Origin: a bacterium
GTDB lineage: Bacteria; Electryoneota; RPQS01
Direction of reading: 5' to 3'
Length of the DNA stretch: 64,000 nt
NCBI GenBank assembly: GCA_036504735.1
Contig: DASXUQ010000018.1
Coordinates: forward strand, 1-64,000
Of the stretch, positions 43,667 to 51,475 are shown piece after piece (within the stretch, counting starts at the first letter, position 1; each line of letters starts with the position of its first letter). The notes beneath the pieces were generated by a model. That model did no database searches, had not been told where the DNA came from, and saw nothing but the letters and a program-made list of their open reading frames with translations. A program made the position numbers and the translations under genes.

Positions 43667-43705
43667 TTGACATTCGGCAACACATGTTGTACATTAGAAT
43701 GTACA
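43667..43705 (+). promoter_or_regulatory. Toxin-antitoxin promoter with overlapping operator
   Basis: TTGACA (43667-43672), 17 bases, TACATT (43690-43695). A perfect 8-2-8 inverted repeat, TGTACATT-AG-AATGTACA (43688-43705), covers the -10 element. It is well placed for binding and self-repression by the antitoxin or the complex. Confidence 0.8.
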
Positions 43706-43720
43706 GAATCCGGAGGTCAG

Positions 43721-43990
43721 ATGTACAAAGAGATGACGATCACAGAAGCACGGCAGGCCCTAACCTCTCTGCCGGAACTATTTGAAAAGAATCCCGGCAC
43801 AGTCGCGGTGACTCGCCGCGGCAAGCAGGTGCTGGCGGTGCTGCCGTGGGAACTCTATGAGTCTATCATGGAGACAATGAACATCTTGGGCGACGCCGAA
43901 CTTATGGCCGCGATTCGACAGGGGATGAAAGACATCGAAGCCGGGCGAACTGTTTCTCTTGAGGAGTTCGAACGGAGACTGAAGCTGTGA
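43721..43990 (+). CDS. Phd/YefM-family antitoxin
   Basis: 89 residues from the ATG at 43721, placed by CGGAGG six bases upstream; the longer frame from 43598 would run through the promoter. The N-terminus [21 protein letters not shown] and the core [20 protein letters not shown] are typical of Phd/YefM antitoxins, where the first half binds DNA and the C-terminal helix (EFERRLKL end) binds the toxin. It is expected to neutralise the downstream toxin and repress its own promoter at the palindrome 43688-43705. Confidence 0.9.
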   Translation: MYKEMTITEARQALTSLPELFEKNPGTVAVTRRGKQVLAVLPWELYESIMETMNILGDAELMAAIRQGMKDIEAGRTVSLEEFERRLKL

Positions 43991-44322
43991 AAACTTATAC
44001 CGTCAGGATTTCCGAACTGGCGACGCAAATGGCGGAAAAGATCAACGACGTCCGCGTGCGCAGGAAATTGCTTGAACGCACCAAGGAGTTGGCTATCGAT
44101 CCTTTGCTGCAGGGCAAACCCCTCGGGAACGAACTTGCGGGGTATCGAAGCGTGCGTGCGGTAGGGCAACGCTACCGCATCATCTATCGCGTTGAAGATG
44201 ATATCGTGCTGGTTCTGGTGGTGGCGCTGGGCCGGCGCGAGGAGAAAAGTAAGGCTGATATATACGAGCTAACCAAAAAGCTGCTGCGCGCCGGATTGAT
44301 TGAACCGCCAAAGAAAAAATAG
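43987..44322 (+). CDS. RelE/ParE-family toxin
   Basis: 111 residues, starting at a GTG that overlaps the antitoxin TGA (GTGA). The fold pattern is helix-helix then β-strands: [24 protein letters not shown]...[35 protein letters not shown]. The segment [16 protein letters not shown] is the RelE/ParE core, whose Arg residues act in ribosome-dependent mRNA cleavage (RelE) or contact gyrase (ParE). Which of the two it does cannot be decided here. The basic tail PPKKK is unremarkable. Confidence 0.9.
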   Translation: MKTYTVRISELATQMAEKINDVRVRRKLLERTKELAIDPLLQGKPLGNELAGYRSVRAVGQRYRIIYRVEDDIVLVLVVALGRREEKSKADIYELTKKLLRAGLIEPPKKK

Positions 44323-44329
44323 CAATAGA

Positions 44330-44367
44330 AACAGGCTGAGCCTCGCGGTTCAGCCTGTTTTGTTTTT
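44330..44367 (+). terminator. Terminator of toxin-antitoxin operon
   Basis: Stem AACAGGCTGA / TCAGCCTGTT (44330-44359) followed by TTGTTTTT. Confidence 0.9.
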
Positions 44368-44379
44368 CCGAACTACGGA

Positions 44380-44400
44380 GCGGACACGGCGGGCCGTGTC
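44380..44400 (-). terminator. Hairpin after GDPD gene
   Basis: Stem GGACACGG / CCGTGTCC with a CGGG loop, a few bases past the stop at 44402. It belongs to the family of short GC-rich palindromes followed by CCTA seen at 48821 and 54225; no long T tract. Confidence 0.5.
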
Positions 44401-44401
44401 C

Positions 44402-45118
44402 CTATGAGAAGGCCTTGACCAATTCTCCCGGGCAATCGGTGATGAGGCCGGTGACGCCGGCGCGCCCCAAACGATGGGCTTCGGCGATCTCGTTGACGGT
44501 CCAGGCAAACAGCGGCAGATGCGCCGCGCGGTAAAAGCGCGCCAGATCATCGGTCAGATGGCGGCTCTCGCAGGCAATGCCCGAGGCGTCCATGGCCGCC
44601 AGCATGTCCGCGTCGGTTTGACCGTCGCGCGGGCCGAAGGTAATCAGCAGCGCCGGCACATCGGGAGCCAGATCGCGGCAGGCGTAGACCGCGCGCGGAT
44701 CGAAACTGGAGAAGGCATAACTGCTCTTGGGCAGAATGGCCCGAGCGAGGCGGATCGCTTCGGCTTCAAACCCTGCGCTCTTCAGTTCGATGTTCATCAA
44801 GCCGCGCCCCGCCACCAGTTTGAAGACCTCTTCGATGGTCGGCAGTTCACACTCAGCCAGACGCGCCAGAGGCAGAAGCTTCTCATAGGACAGCGAGGCC
44901 ACAGGTTCATTGGTCGGCAGCATGTCATCGTGATGGGCCACGAGAATGCCGTCGGCGGTGCGCTGCACGTCCACTTCGATGCCGTCCGCGCCTTCATCGA
45001 GCGCCAGGCGGAAGGATTCGAGGGTATTCTCCGGCGCATGGCGCGGACTGCCGCGATGACCAAAGATCAGCGGCCGGCCACGCGCGGCGGTTAATTGGCG
45101 AAAGACTTCATCAAACAA
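44402..45118 (-). CDS. Glycerophosphodiester phosphodiesterase family protein
   Basis: 238 residues. Conserved GDPD motifs: GHRGSPRHAPENTLESF (about 20-36, first catalytic His), DGIEVDVQRTADGILVAHHDDML (about 45-67, metal-binding E and D plus second catalytic His), MNIELKS (about 108-114) and FAWTVNE near the end. It cleaves glycerophosphodiesters to glycerol-3-phosphate and alcohol, and there is no signal peptide, so it should be cytosolic (UgpQ-like). It overlaps the end of the aminotransferase gene by eight bases and is likely coupled to it. Confidence 0.92.
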   Translation of the reverse strand: MFDEVFRQLTAARGRPLIFGHRGSPRHAPENTLESFRLALDEGADGIEVDVQRTADGILVAHHDDMLPTNEPVASLSYEKLLPLARLAECELPTIEEVFKLVAGRGLMNIELKSAGFEAEAIRLARAILPKSSYAFSSFDPRAVYACRDLAPDVPALLITFGPRDGQTDADMLAAMDASGIACESRHLTDDLARFYRAAHLPLFAWTVNEIAEAHRLGRAGVTGLITDCPGELVKAFS

Positions 45119-46250
45119 GGCGGTGCAGTGCCTCCTGTATGCGGTGAAGCGGTTGAGTCAGAGCGAGGCGAACATAGCCCACGCCCTCGGGGCCGAAGCC
45201 GCGTCCGGGCGTGATCACCACGTCGCGTTCGAGAGCGTGTTCCACAAACGGCATTTCATCCTGTCCCACGCGCGCCCAGACATAAAACGTCGCGGGGCTG
45301 TAGGTGACATCCAAGCCGAGGGAGGACAGGGCGCGTTCGGCAAAGGTGCGGCGCTCGCCATACGTGAGGCGGATTTCGCGCACTTCCGGCGGCGGCTCCA
45401 TGCCGTTGTAACGCAGCAGGCCGTCGGCCATAGCGCGCTGAATCATCAGCGGCGCGCCGCTGTCGATTTGCGTCTTGGCTTTGACCAGTCCCGCAATAAT
45501 ATCTTCCCGCCCCACGGCAAAGCCGATGCGGAATCCGGTGGCATTGAACACCTTGGACAGCGAATGCATCTCCACCGCGTTGTTAGTGAACTGCAGGAAA
45601 GACGGCGCGACGTAGCTGCCGAAAGTCATCTCGCTGTAGGCGTGATCGTGGCAGACCACCGTTTCCTTGTGGGTGTCGGCAAAGTCGGCGAGTTTATGCC
45701 AGAAGGAGTCCGGCGCAATGGCTCCGGTGGGATTGTTCGGATAGTTGACGAAGAACATCCGCGCGCCCTCGGCCTGCGCAATCTCCGGCAGAAACTGATG
45801 CTCCGCTCGCAGCGGCAGCGTGCGCACGCGGCCATCGCAGAGCGCGGTGATGCCCTGTGCGTAGACCGGATAAGCCGGCGACGGCACGGCGACTTCATCT
45901 CCCGGATTGACATAAGCACGCCCGAGTGACGACAACCCTTCTTTGCCGCCCAGCACCACGCAGATCTGCGTATCCGAATCCAGTTCCACGTGGAAGCGTC
46001 CGGCAAAATAGTGCGCGATGGCCTGCCGCACTTCTCCGTCGCCGCGCGAGGACGAATAGAAATGCGCGTCCGGATCGGCGGTGTGGCGCTGCAAGGATTC
46101 GGTGAAACTTGAAGGCGGCGGCAGATCGGGATCCCCGATGCCGAGATTGATCACATCCTTGCCGCGCGCAATCTTCTCGGAGACCTTGCGTTCGAGATCG
46201 GCGAAGAGGTAGGGCGGCAGTGTGTTCAGACGATGGGCGTAGTCGAGCAT
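45111..46250 (-). CDS. LL-diaminopimelate aminotransferase-type class I aminotransferase
   Basis: 379 residues. PLP-binding lysine K233 lies in MHSLSKVFNATGFRIGF. Other class I/II marks are NLGIGDPDLPPP (35-46), YPNNPTGA (170-177) and the C-terminal Arg region (YVRLALTQP). The INLGIGDPD and SLSKxFN(M/A)TG(W/F)RIGF signatures are typical of DapL, which makes LL-diaminopimelate from tetrahydrodipicolinate in one step. dapF is 2.7 kb upstream on the same strand, which fits. Other aminotransferases of this subclass share these motifs, so DapL is likely but not certain. Confidence 0.85.
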   Translation of the reverse strand: MLDYAHRLNTLPPYLFADLERKVSEKIARGKDVINLGIGDPDLPPPSSFTESLQRHTADPDAHFYSSSRGDGEVRQAIAHYFAGRFHVELDSDTQICVVLGGKEGLSSLGRAYVNPGDEVAVPSPAYPVYAQGITALCDGRVRTLPLRAEHQFLPEIAQAEGARMFFVNYPNNPTGAIAPDSFWHKLADFADTHKETVVCHDHAYSEMTFGSYVAPSFLQFTNNAVEMHSLSKVFNATGFRIGFAVGREDIIAGLVKAKTQIDSGAPLMIQRAMADGLLRYNGMEPPPEVREIRLTYGERRTFAERALSSLGLDVTYSPATFYVWARVGQDEMPFVEHALERDVVITPGRGFGPEGVGYVRLALTQPLHRIQEALHRLV

Positions 46251-46330
46251 TTGAAGAAAATAGGAAATGTGAAATAGGAATGGAAGACGGGATCTTCCTC
46301 AATGGACTCTTTGCCTGCGTGCACCTCTAC

Positions 46331-46464
46331 CCTTGTCATCCTGCATTCTTCTTAGAATGCAGGATCTCTCTTCCCTGCTGCTTCCCGATAGATCCTGCAT
46401 CCCGCAGACGGGCTGCAGGTCGAAGACTCCGGTGGAGTCCACGGACTCTAACGAGATGACAAGG
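46331..46464. repeat. 134-bp element with 10-bp terminal inverted repeats
   Basis: Ends are CCTTGTCATC (46331-46340) and GATGACAAGG (46455-46464), perfect inverted copies. Inside are nested hairpins: CTGCATTC...GAATGCAG, TCCTGCATCCCGCAGACGGG...CTGCAGG and GACTCC...GGAGTC. No coding capacity. It looks like a mobile or REP-like non-coding element in the gap upstream of the aminotransferase. Confidence 0.75.
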
Positions 46465-46510
46465 TCAGGGAAGTGGCGCATGGGACAGTGACAGAGTCTC
46501 GCGCCGGTCT

Positions 46511-47017
46511 TCACGCTCCGGGGGCATGCACGGCCTTCGGTTTCAATAAGGGAATCATCACGGACGAGATGATCATCTTGATAATCCACTGGCCGAGGAT
46601 AATGCGCGGGTTCCAACCGAAGGCGAGGGTGATGAAGATCGCCGAATCGGCTACGGAGGAAAACAGGTTGGAGATCAGCGAGCGCTGCACGAAGGAGCGC
46701 TTGACCACGGTGAAGAGCAGCGTGTCCAGCGACTCGGAGACGATGAACGCCGCCACGCTGGCCAGACTGATGCGCGCCAAAAGCGGCAGGCCGACAAACA
46801 CGCCCATCAGCCAGCTTAAGACCGCCGTGATGGCGATGAGCATGTAGACCCAGCGCGTGCCGCGGTCGATCTGAATGCGGTCGCGCAGCGTAAAGAGCGG
46901 CGCAAAGAAGAACACTCCCGCCGGAGCCTTCACCCCAAACGGCAGCGGCACCATCCAAAGGCTGGCGAAGATATTCGCCGCCACAATCAAAATCACATAC
47001 AGAACGGAAAGCAGCAC
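46511..47017 (-). CDS. Queuosine-precursor transporter (YhhQ/VUT family)
   Basis: 168 residues with about five hydrophobic segments (LSVLYVILIVAANIFASLWMV at the start, VFFFAPLFTLRD, YMLIAITAVLSWLMGVFVGLPLL, IFITLAFGWNPRII). The family pattern includes SLASVAAFIVSESLDTLLF. YhhQ/VUT proteins import preQ0 or preQ1. It starts three bases after the stop of queF, so the two form an operon and the assignment is supported by context. Confidence 0.88.
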   Translation of the reverse strand: MLLSVLYVILIVAANIFASLWMVPLPFGVKAPAGVFFFAPLFTLRDRIQIDRGTRWVYMLIAITAVLSWLMGVFVGLPLLARISLASVAAFIVSESLDTLLFTVVKRSFVQRSLISNLFSSVADSAIFITLAFGWNPRIILGQWIIKMIISSVMIPLLKPKAVHAPGA

Positions 47018-47020
47018 AGG

Positions 47021-47425
47021 TTATCTCTCGTAGTGCCAGGTGGCGGAAATGGCAATGCCGCCCCGCACGTTGAAATGCACGGTCACATCCAGCGACACGG
47101 GTTTGACATACTTGACGAAATCCTTGCCGATGTCCACCGCCAGATGCTCATGGAACACGCCGGTTTCGCGGTAGGTTTCGAGGTACAGTTTCATGGATTT
47201 GGATTCCACCACGAACTGGTCCGGCAGATAGCTGATTTCGATCTCGGCAAAGTCCGGCTGCCCGGTCATGGGACAGACACAGGTGAATTCCGTGCAGTGC
47301 AGGTTCACCGTGATTTCGCCCGGCGCATGATTGGGAAACACTTCCAACCGCCGCGAGGGCCGGGCCTTGCTGCCAAGCTTGGTAAGGGTCTTGAGGTCTT
47401 GTTTGGTGGTAGGCATTGAATACAA
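47021..47425 (-). CDS. queF: NADPH-dependent 7-cyano-7-deazaguanine reductase QueF
   Basis: 134 residues (or 131 from the second ATG at 47416). The type I (short) QueF motif CTEFTCVCPMTGQPDFAEI holds the nucleophilic Cys (the one in CVCP) and Asp; ESKSMKLYLETYRE is the NADPH/substrate motif. It reduces the nitrile of preQ0 to the amine of preQ1 in queuosine biosynthesis. No other queuosine synthesis genes are nearby, but a precursor transporter follows directly. An A-rich micro-repeat (47413-47455) lies directly upstream and no Shine-Dalgarno sequence is visible. Confidence 0.96.
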   Translation of the reverse strand: MYSMPTTKQDLKTLTKLGSKARPSRRLEVFPNHAPGEITVNLHCTEFTCVCPMTGQPDFAEIEISYLPDQFVVESKSMKLYLETYRETGVFHEHLAVDIGKDFVKYVKPVSLDVTVHFNVRGGIAISATWHYER

Positions 47426-47455
47426 AATCCAAAAAGCTGAAAAGCGAAAAAGCCA
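47413..47455. repeat. A-rich micro-repeat upstream of queF
   Basis: CCAAAAAGCTGAAAAGCGAAAAAGCC units; same kind as at 41591 and 55820. It replaces the usual Shine-Dalgarno position of queF. Confidence 0.6.
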
Positions 47456-47479
47456 AAATGAAGGCGGGGATGAGGACGC

Positions 47480-48745
47480 TTAATACGTGAAGACGAAGGC
47501 CAGTTCGCGAAAGGTGACATCCTTCGGCAGCGGACGGCCATAGGGAGAAGGAGCATTCCGGTCACGGATGAAGGTTTTGCCGGCGTCATACTGCACATCA
47601 AGATGCTGCGCAATGTAGGATACTGCGCGGTTTTCGCGGACGGTGGGAAGCAGCGTCAACGCCTTCAAACAGCCGGAAAGGCGGAATCCGTAGCCGTCCG
47701 TCTCGTAGCGGCTGACATCTGTGGAGGCATGAACCGATCTCCAGATCCGCGCGGGTGCATAATGACCGCCGCGCAGGTAGAACAGCTCGCCGATGCTGAT
47801 CTCATAGCCCGTGCGCTTGGTGATCAGCGCATTGCTTTGGCCCAGCAGCAGATCATTGACCGGATCGATATCCCCAAATCCATTCTGGTAACGGATGTGG
47901 GAGACGTCGCTGTCATCGATCAACAGGTCTTCGCCTTCGATGCCGCCTTCTAAAGACAAAACTCGCCATTCGCCACCTGCCGGATGGCGGGCGTTGATGC
48001 CGGTGGCCAGCGCAAACGACTGGCGCGCCGTACGCTCCGGCATTTCTTGATTCGGTCCATAACGGCTGCCGGCATTCAACAGGGAATATGCGGCACTCGG
48101 GGTGAGAAAGGCTGTCCACGCGAGGCCCTCTGCCGTCGCAGGCTCTGGTGCATAGGGCAACCGTGTATGCCATGGGGCCTGGACAAAGACGCCGTAATCG
48201 CTGGAGGTGAACCGCTCCCCATGGCCCCACATCGATGTATACTTTTTCTCATTGAACCCAAGTCCCAGTTCAATCCCGGCATAGTGCGCGCCCACGCCGA
48301 TACTGAATCCTTTGCTGTCCGCATGGGGATTGAACTCTGCCTCATGGCCGACATCCGATGGGAACAAAATATCCAGCACGCTCTCGTGGTAGCCGATTCC
48401 GATGCTGACCGGCAGTTTCCAATGCAGAGCGGATTCATTGAGTCCAAGCTGCACCACACGGCTGGACACGTGGTACTCTCCATAGTACGGATCACGCCAG
48501 CCGTAGTGCGTCTGCTGCGGATAGAAGGCCGCCATCAGGCGATTGTGTCCGGCTAAAATGCCCAGCAATCCCGGATTGGACAGCGCGGCCAGCGGATCGG
48601 CATTGTCCGCCGATGTGTACACTCCTGCCCGGCCAATAGCCCGTGGCGACACCGGCATCGTCAGTACAGATTGCGCCCATGCGCTTGAGAGGAGAAGGAC
48701 GTAGGTTAGAACGAGAACGCAGACGGCGGCAAATCGCTTCAGCAT
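47480..48745 (-). CDS. Outer-membrane β-barrel protein (PorV/UPF0164-like)
   Basis: 421 residues from the ATG at 48745, chosen because AAGGA sits seven bases upstream. Signal peptide 1-25 (ends AWAQ). The region LTMPVSPRAIGRAGVYTSADNADPLAALSNPGLLG closely follows the N-terminal pattern of PorV/UPF0164 proteins (ARxxGMGGAYTAxADDxxAxxxNPAGL). Alternating strands continue throughout, with an aromatic end (FRELAFVFTY). PorV is a T9SS outer-membrane component, and this genome uses T9SS, but many family members are unrelated barrels. Confidence 0.75.
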   Translation of the reverse strand: MLKRFAAVCVLVLTYVLLLSSAWAQSVLTMPVSPRAIGRAGVYTSADNADPLAALSNPGLLGILAGHNRLMAAFYPQQTHYGWRDPYYGEYHVSSRVVQLGLNESALHWKLPVSIGIGYHESVLDILFPSDVGHEAEFNPHADSKGFSIGVGAHYAGIELGLGFNEKKYTSMWGHGERFTSSDYGVFVQAPWHTRLPYAPEPATAEGLAWTAFLTPSAAYSLLNAGSRYGPNQEMPERTARQSFALATGINARHPAGGEWRVLSLEGGIEGEDLLIDDSDVSHIRYQNGFGDIDPVNDLLLGQSNALITKRTGYEISIGELFYLRGGHYAPARIWRSVHASTDVSRYETDGYGFRLSGCLKALTLLPTVRENRAVSYIAQHLDVQYDAGKTFIRDRNAPSPYGRPLPKDVTFRELAFVFTY

Positions 48746-48820
48746 GGGTCGTTCCTTATTTGGTGTCTGCAAGAAATTAATCGAACCCGAGGTCTCTCTC
48801 GAAGACGATCAATTGGTAGC

Positions 48821-48892
48821 GGGCACGACATGTCGTGCCCCTACGACGGACACAGATTGTCGGTCCGTACCGGGTGCCTCTGGAGAGGCACC
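48821..48892. repeat. Cluster of perfect GC-rich palindromes
   Basis: GGGCACGACA/TGTCGTGCCC (48821-48840, perfect 20 bp), then CCTACGACGGAC...GGTCCGT, then GGTGCCTC/GAGGCACC (48873-48892). Located between the β-barrel and dapF. Resembles elements at 44380 and 54225. Confidence 0.75.
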
Positions 48893-48909
48893 ACGGCGAG
48901 CGTCCGTGA

Positions 48910-49746
48910 TCAGATTTCCACCTCTCCTTTGAACACAAACTTCGCGGGGCCGCGTTGGCGGATTTCGGAGAAGGTATCGGAGACGGTGATGTGCAACGTG
49001 CCGCCGGGTTGAATGACCGCGATGGGCTGGTTGAATTCGAAATGGCCGAGGGCCGCGCCGGCGCAGGCCGTGGCGGTGCTGCCACTGCCGCAGGCGAGGG
49101 TGATGCCCGCGCCGCGTTCCCAAACCACAAGGCGGCAGGCGATGGGCGAGATCACATTCACGAATTCGATGTTGGCGCCTTCGGGAAAGGCCGGATGCTT
49201 TTCCAGCACGGGGCCATAGGTTTCGGCAAAGGCAATATCCCGCTCCTCGCCGAAAATCACGCCGTGCGGATTGCCCACGTTTACCGGGGCCACCATGAAG
49301 TGCTTGTCGCGCGCGCGCAGATCAAGCAGTTCGGGTTTGCCGTTGCCCGTCGAAGATCCCGCTCCGCGGACAAAGCGGGGCCGGGGCATGGTGCCTTCTA
49401 CGCTATCTTCGGCAACCATCCGCGCGCGCTGAATGCCGCCGCCGGTTTGAATGGTGACGTCCTTGTCCACCCCATAACCACACTCTTTTAAGAAGAGGAC
49501 GAAGCAGCGCATGCCGTTGCCGGAAATCTCCGCCGGGGAGCCGTCCGCATTGAACAGCACCATGCGGTGGTCGGCTTCGCTGGTGGGCTGGCGGACCAGA
49601 ATCCCGTCCGCGCCAAGGCCGATATGGCGGTCACAGAGGAAACGGATGATGGGAGGAGTCAGCGTCGGCGTGATCGAGCGGTCGCGGTCCTCCATCAGGA
49701 TAAAGTCGTTACCGAGGCCGTGGTACTTGGAAAAGGGGATGTTCAT
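48910..49746 (-). CDS. dapF: Diaminopimelate epimerase
   Basis: 278 residues, full length. Catalytic cysteines C81 (SGNGMRC) and C219 (ACGSGSTA) match the two-base racemase pair of DapF. Other family blocks are YHGLGNDFI (8-16), GLGADGIL, NADGSPAEISGNG and VNVGNPHGV. It interconverts LL- and meso-diaminopimelate for lysine and peptidoglycan. A DapL-type aminotransferase lies 2.7 kb downstream on the same strand, consistent with the DapL route. Confidence 0.97.
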   Translation of the reverse strand: MNIPFSKYHGLGNDFILMEDRDRSITPTLTPPIIRFLCDRHIGLGADGILVRQPTSEADHRMVLFNADGSPAEISGNGMRCFVLFLKECGYGVDKDVTIQTGGGIQRARMVAEDSVEGTMPRPRFVRGAGSSTGNGKPELLDLRARDKHFMVAPVNVGNPHGVIFGEERDIAFAETYGPVLEKHPAFPEGANIEFVNVISPIACRLVVWERGAGITLACGSGSTATACAGAALGHFEFNQPIAVIQPGGTLHITVSDTFSEIRQRGPAKFVFKGEVEI

Positions 49747-49891
49747 GTGTCACAGAATCAAAGGCTTGTTCGCTTGGGGTGTGACCAATATGGGAAATTC
49801 TTGGCCAAACAGCAAGACAAAAGACTGGGAGTCCCAAGGCTCCGGAGAAAAGCTGAAAACTGACATCTGGAAGCAGAAGAGCCGAAAGTTA

Positions 49892-49920
49892 TTGAATGCG
49901 GCTTCAAATATGCGTATATT
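49892..49920 (+). promoter_or_regulatory. Promoter of the CxxCH β-barrel gene
   Basis: TTGAAT (49892-49897), 17 bases, TATATT (49915-49920). The inverted repeat CAAATAT-GCGT-ATATTTG (49905-49922) covers the -10 and could be an operator. Confidence 0.65.
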
Positions 49921-49966
49921 TGGTCGTTATGTCCAATCAAAATGTACATTTAGAGTAGGAGTGACC

Positions 49967-51223
49967 ATGCGGAAGTTGATCCTGATTGTGGTGACGGCCT
50001 TAGTCTTGACATCCGTGGCATCTGCCGAGCCGTATTACAGCGTCCTTTTTGGACAATCCTGCTTCCTCTGCCATCAAAATCCCACTGGGCGCGGCTTGCG
50101 CTCGACCTATGGCAGCCAGTTTTTCGCCACCCGCTATCTTCCCAAATGGGTGCCCGCCGATTCCGTTCTGGCCAAGGTTTCCCCACAAGTCAGTTCGAGC
50201 GTGCTGGTAGGTCTGGATTTCCGGCAGATCTGGATGGCGGAAGATGCCCCGGCGGCTGGCCAGCGCGCAGGGTTTTCCGAGCCGTTCAGCTCCAATACCG
50301 GCTCGGACAACATGATGAATGCTACCCTCTATCTGGCCTTTCAGCCGACGGAGAAGATTGCACTGCGCTACACGCAGGATATTGTTGGAACTTACTTCGG
50401 CGTGCACCGCTTCGAAGCGTACGGCATGGCTCATCTGCTGCCGTTCCACGGGTATGTTAAGGCCGGGCAGTTTCAGGAAAACTATGGCTGGGGCTTCGCC
50501 GACCACACGGCCTTTGTACGCACGGGTCTGTGGGAAGGTTACAATGGCGTTGTCAGCAGCGGCGGCGGAACACCGGTTCCCCCCATTCCTCCCCGGTATG
50601 GGGTGGGTGGCGAAATCGGTTTTTCGCCCAGCCATATCAACGTGACCGCCTCTTATACCGAAACGGCGGATCCGCCGCTTGAACCGGGCCCGCAGGACTC
50701 TCAGAAACGCTGGACCGGACGGATCATGGCTCAGGAAGGAATTCAGAAGCTGGGGCTGGAGTTCACCGGCGGTGTCAGTGGATGGTACGCGCCCGCGTTT
50801 GGCGGAGATTCCACCCGGCAGAAATGGTGGGGTGGTTTCGGCGGCATTGGCTGGCAGGGACTTCCCGACAAGTTCGGCTGCACCCGTGGCTTCGGATTTC
50901 TGACCACCGCCGCGCTGTTCGAATATGACCGCAAAGCATGGACTCCCATCTCTATCGGCCAGGCGGTCACCAGCGCCTACAGCACGACGCAGGTTTCGGT
51001 GATGGTGCAGCCGGGTGTGTGGGTGCTGGGCGCTTACGACTGGCTGGACAACACGGGCAAGAAGGACGGCAACGAAGCGCAGCGGTATTCGGTAGGCTTG
51101 CAGATTTTCCCGTGGCCGTGGGTGGACATCTCGCCGATGTATCGCCTGTACAAGCAACCCGCCATCAATGGCGTGAAGCGGGACATCCGCCACGCCGAAT
51201 TGCAGGCGCATTTCCTGTTTTAA
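49967..51223 (+). CDS. Outer-membrane β-barrel protein with N-terminal CxxCH haem motif
   Basis: 418 residues from the ATG at 49967 behind GTAGGAG; a longer frame has no signal peptide or ribosome-binding site. Signal peptide 1-20 (ends ASA). GQSCFLCHQNPTGRGLRSTYGSQFF follows at once (CxxCH at about 31-35). The remaining 360 residues alternate β-strands (IALRYTQDIVGTYFGVHRFEAYG, GYVKAGQFQENYGWGFADHT, RYSVGLQIFPWPWVDISPMYRLYKQ) and end in AELQAHFLF, with a terminal aromatic strand. This gives a single-haem porin-like protein. Related sequences with CxxCHxNPTGGG...YG motifs exist in metal-respiring bacteria by my memory. A role in outer-membrane electron transfer is inferred. Confidence 0.85.
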   Translation: MRKLILIVVTALVLTSVASAEPYYSVLFGQSCFLCHQNPTGRGLRSTYGSQFFATRYLPKWVPADSVLAKVSPQVSSSVLVGLDFRQIWMAEDAPAAGQRAGFSEPFSSNTGSDNMMNATLYLAFQPTEKIALRYTQDIVGTYFGVHRFEAYGMAHLLPFHGYVKAGQFQENYGWGFADHTAFVRTGLWEGYNGVVSSGGGTPVPPIPPRYGVGGEIGFSPSHINVTASYTETADPPLEPGPQDSQKRWTGRIMAQEGIQKLGLEFTGGVSGWYAPAFGGDSTRQKWWGGFGGIGWQGLPDKFGCTRGFGFLTTAALFEYDRKAWTPISIGQAVTSAYSTTQVSVMVQPGVWVLGAYDWLDNTGKKDGNEAQRYSVGLQIFPWPWVDISPMYRLYKQPAINGVKRDIRHAELQAHFLF

Positions 51224-51244
51224 GCTCGAGCGCGATGATTGGAA

Positions 51245-51276
51245 AGAGGCGGCCAATGCGGGCCGCCTCTTTTTGT
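51245..51276 (+). terminator. Terminator of the CxxCH β-barrel gene
   Basis: 10-bp stem AGAGGCGGCC / GGCCGCCTCT followed by TTTTG. Confidence 0.9.
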
Positions 51277-51290
51277 GTATACTTCTTGTT

Positions 51291-51430
51291 GCAACCCCCC
51301 TTCATCCCCCCTTATTCTAAGGGGGGAGACCCGACCCCCCTGAATCCCCCCGTAAACGGGGGGCAAGGGGCTTTAGCCCCTTGTCTTGCCCTTCCCCCTT
51401 TTGAAAAAGGGGGAATCAGAAGGGGGTTCT
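51291..51430. repeat. C-run/G-run palindromic repeat, copy 3
   Basis: Four nested palindromes with CCCCCCTTATTCTAAGGGGGG, CCCCCCGTAAACGGGGGG, CAAGGGGCTTTAGCCCCTTG and CCCCCTTTTGAAAAAGGGGG. Between the convergent genes ending at 51223 and 51476. Confidence 0.85.
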
Positions 51431-51475
51431 GAATTTCGCCCGCACCCGGAGGGTGCGGAGTAGTACGCTTTTGGC

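Noticed and set aside
43598-43720. Longer start for the antitoxin at 43598
   Set aside because: Would include the promoter and operator; the ATG at 43721 has GGAGG at the right distance.
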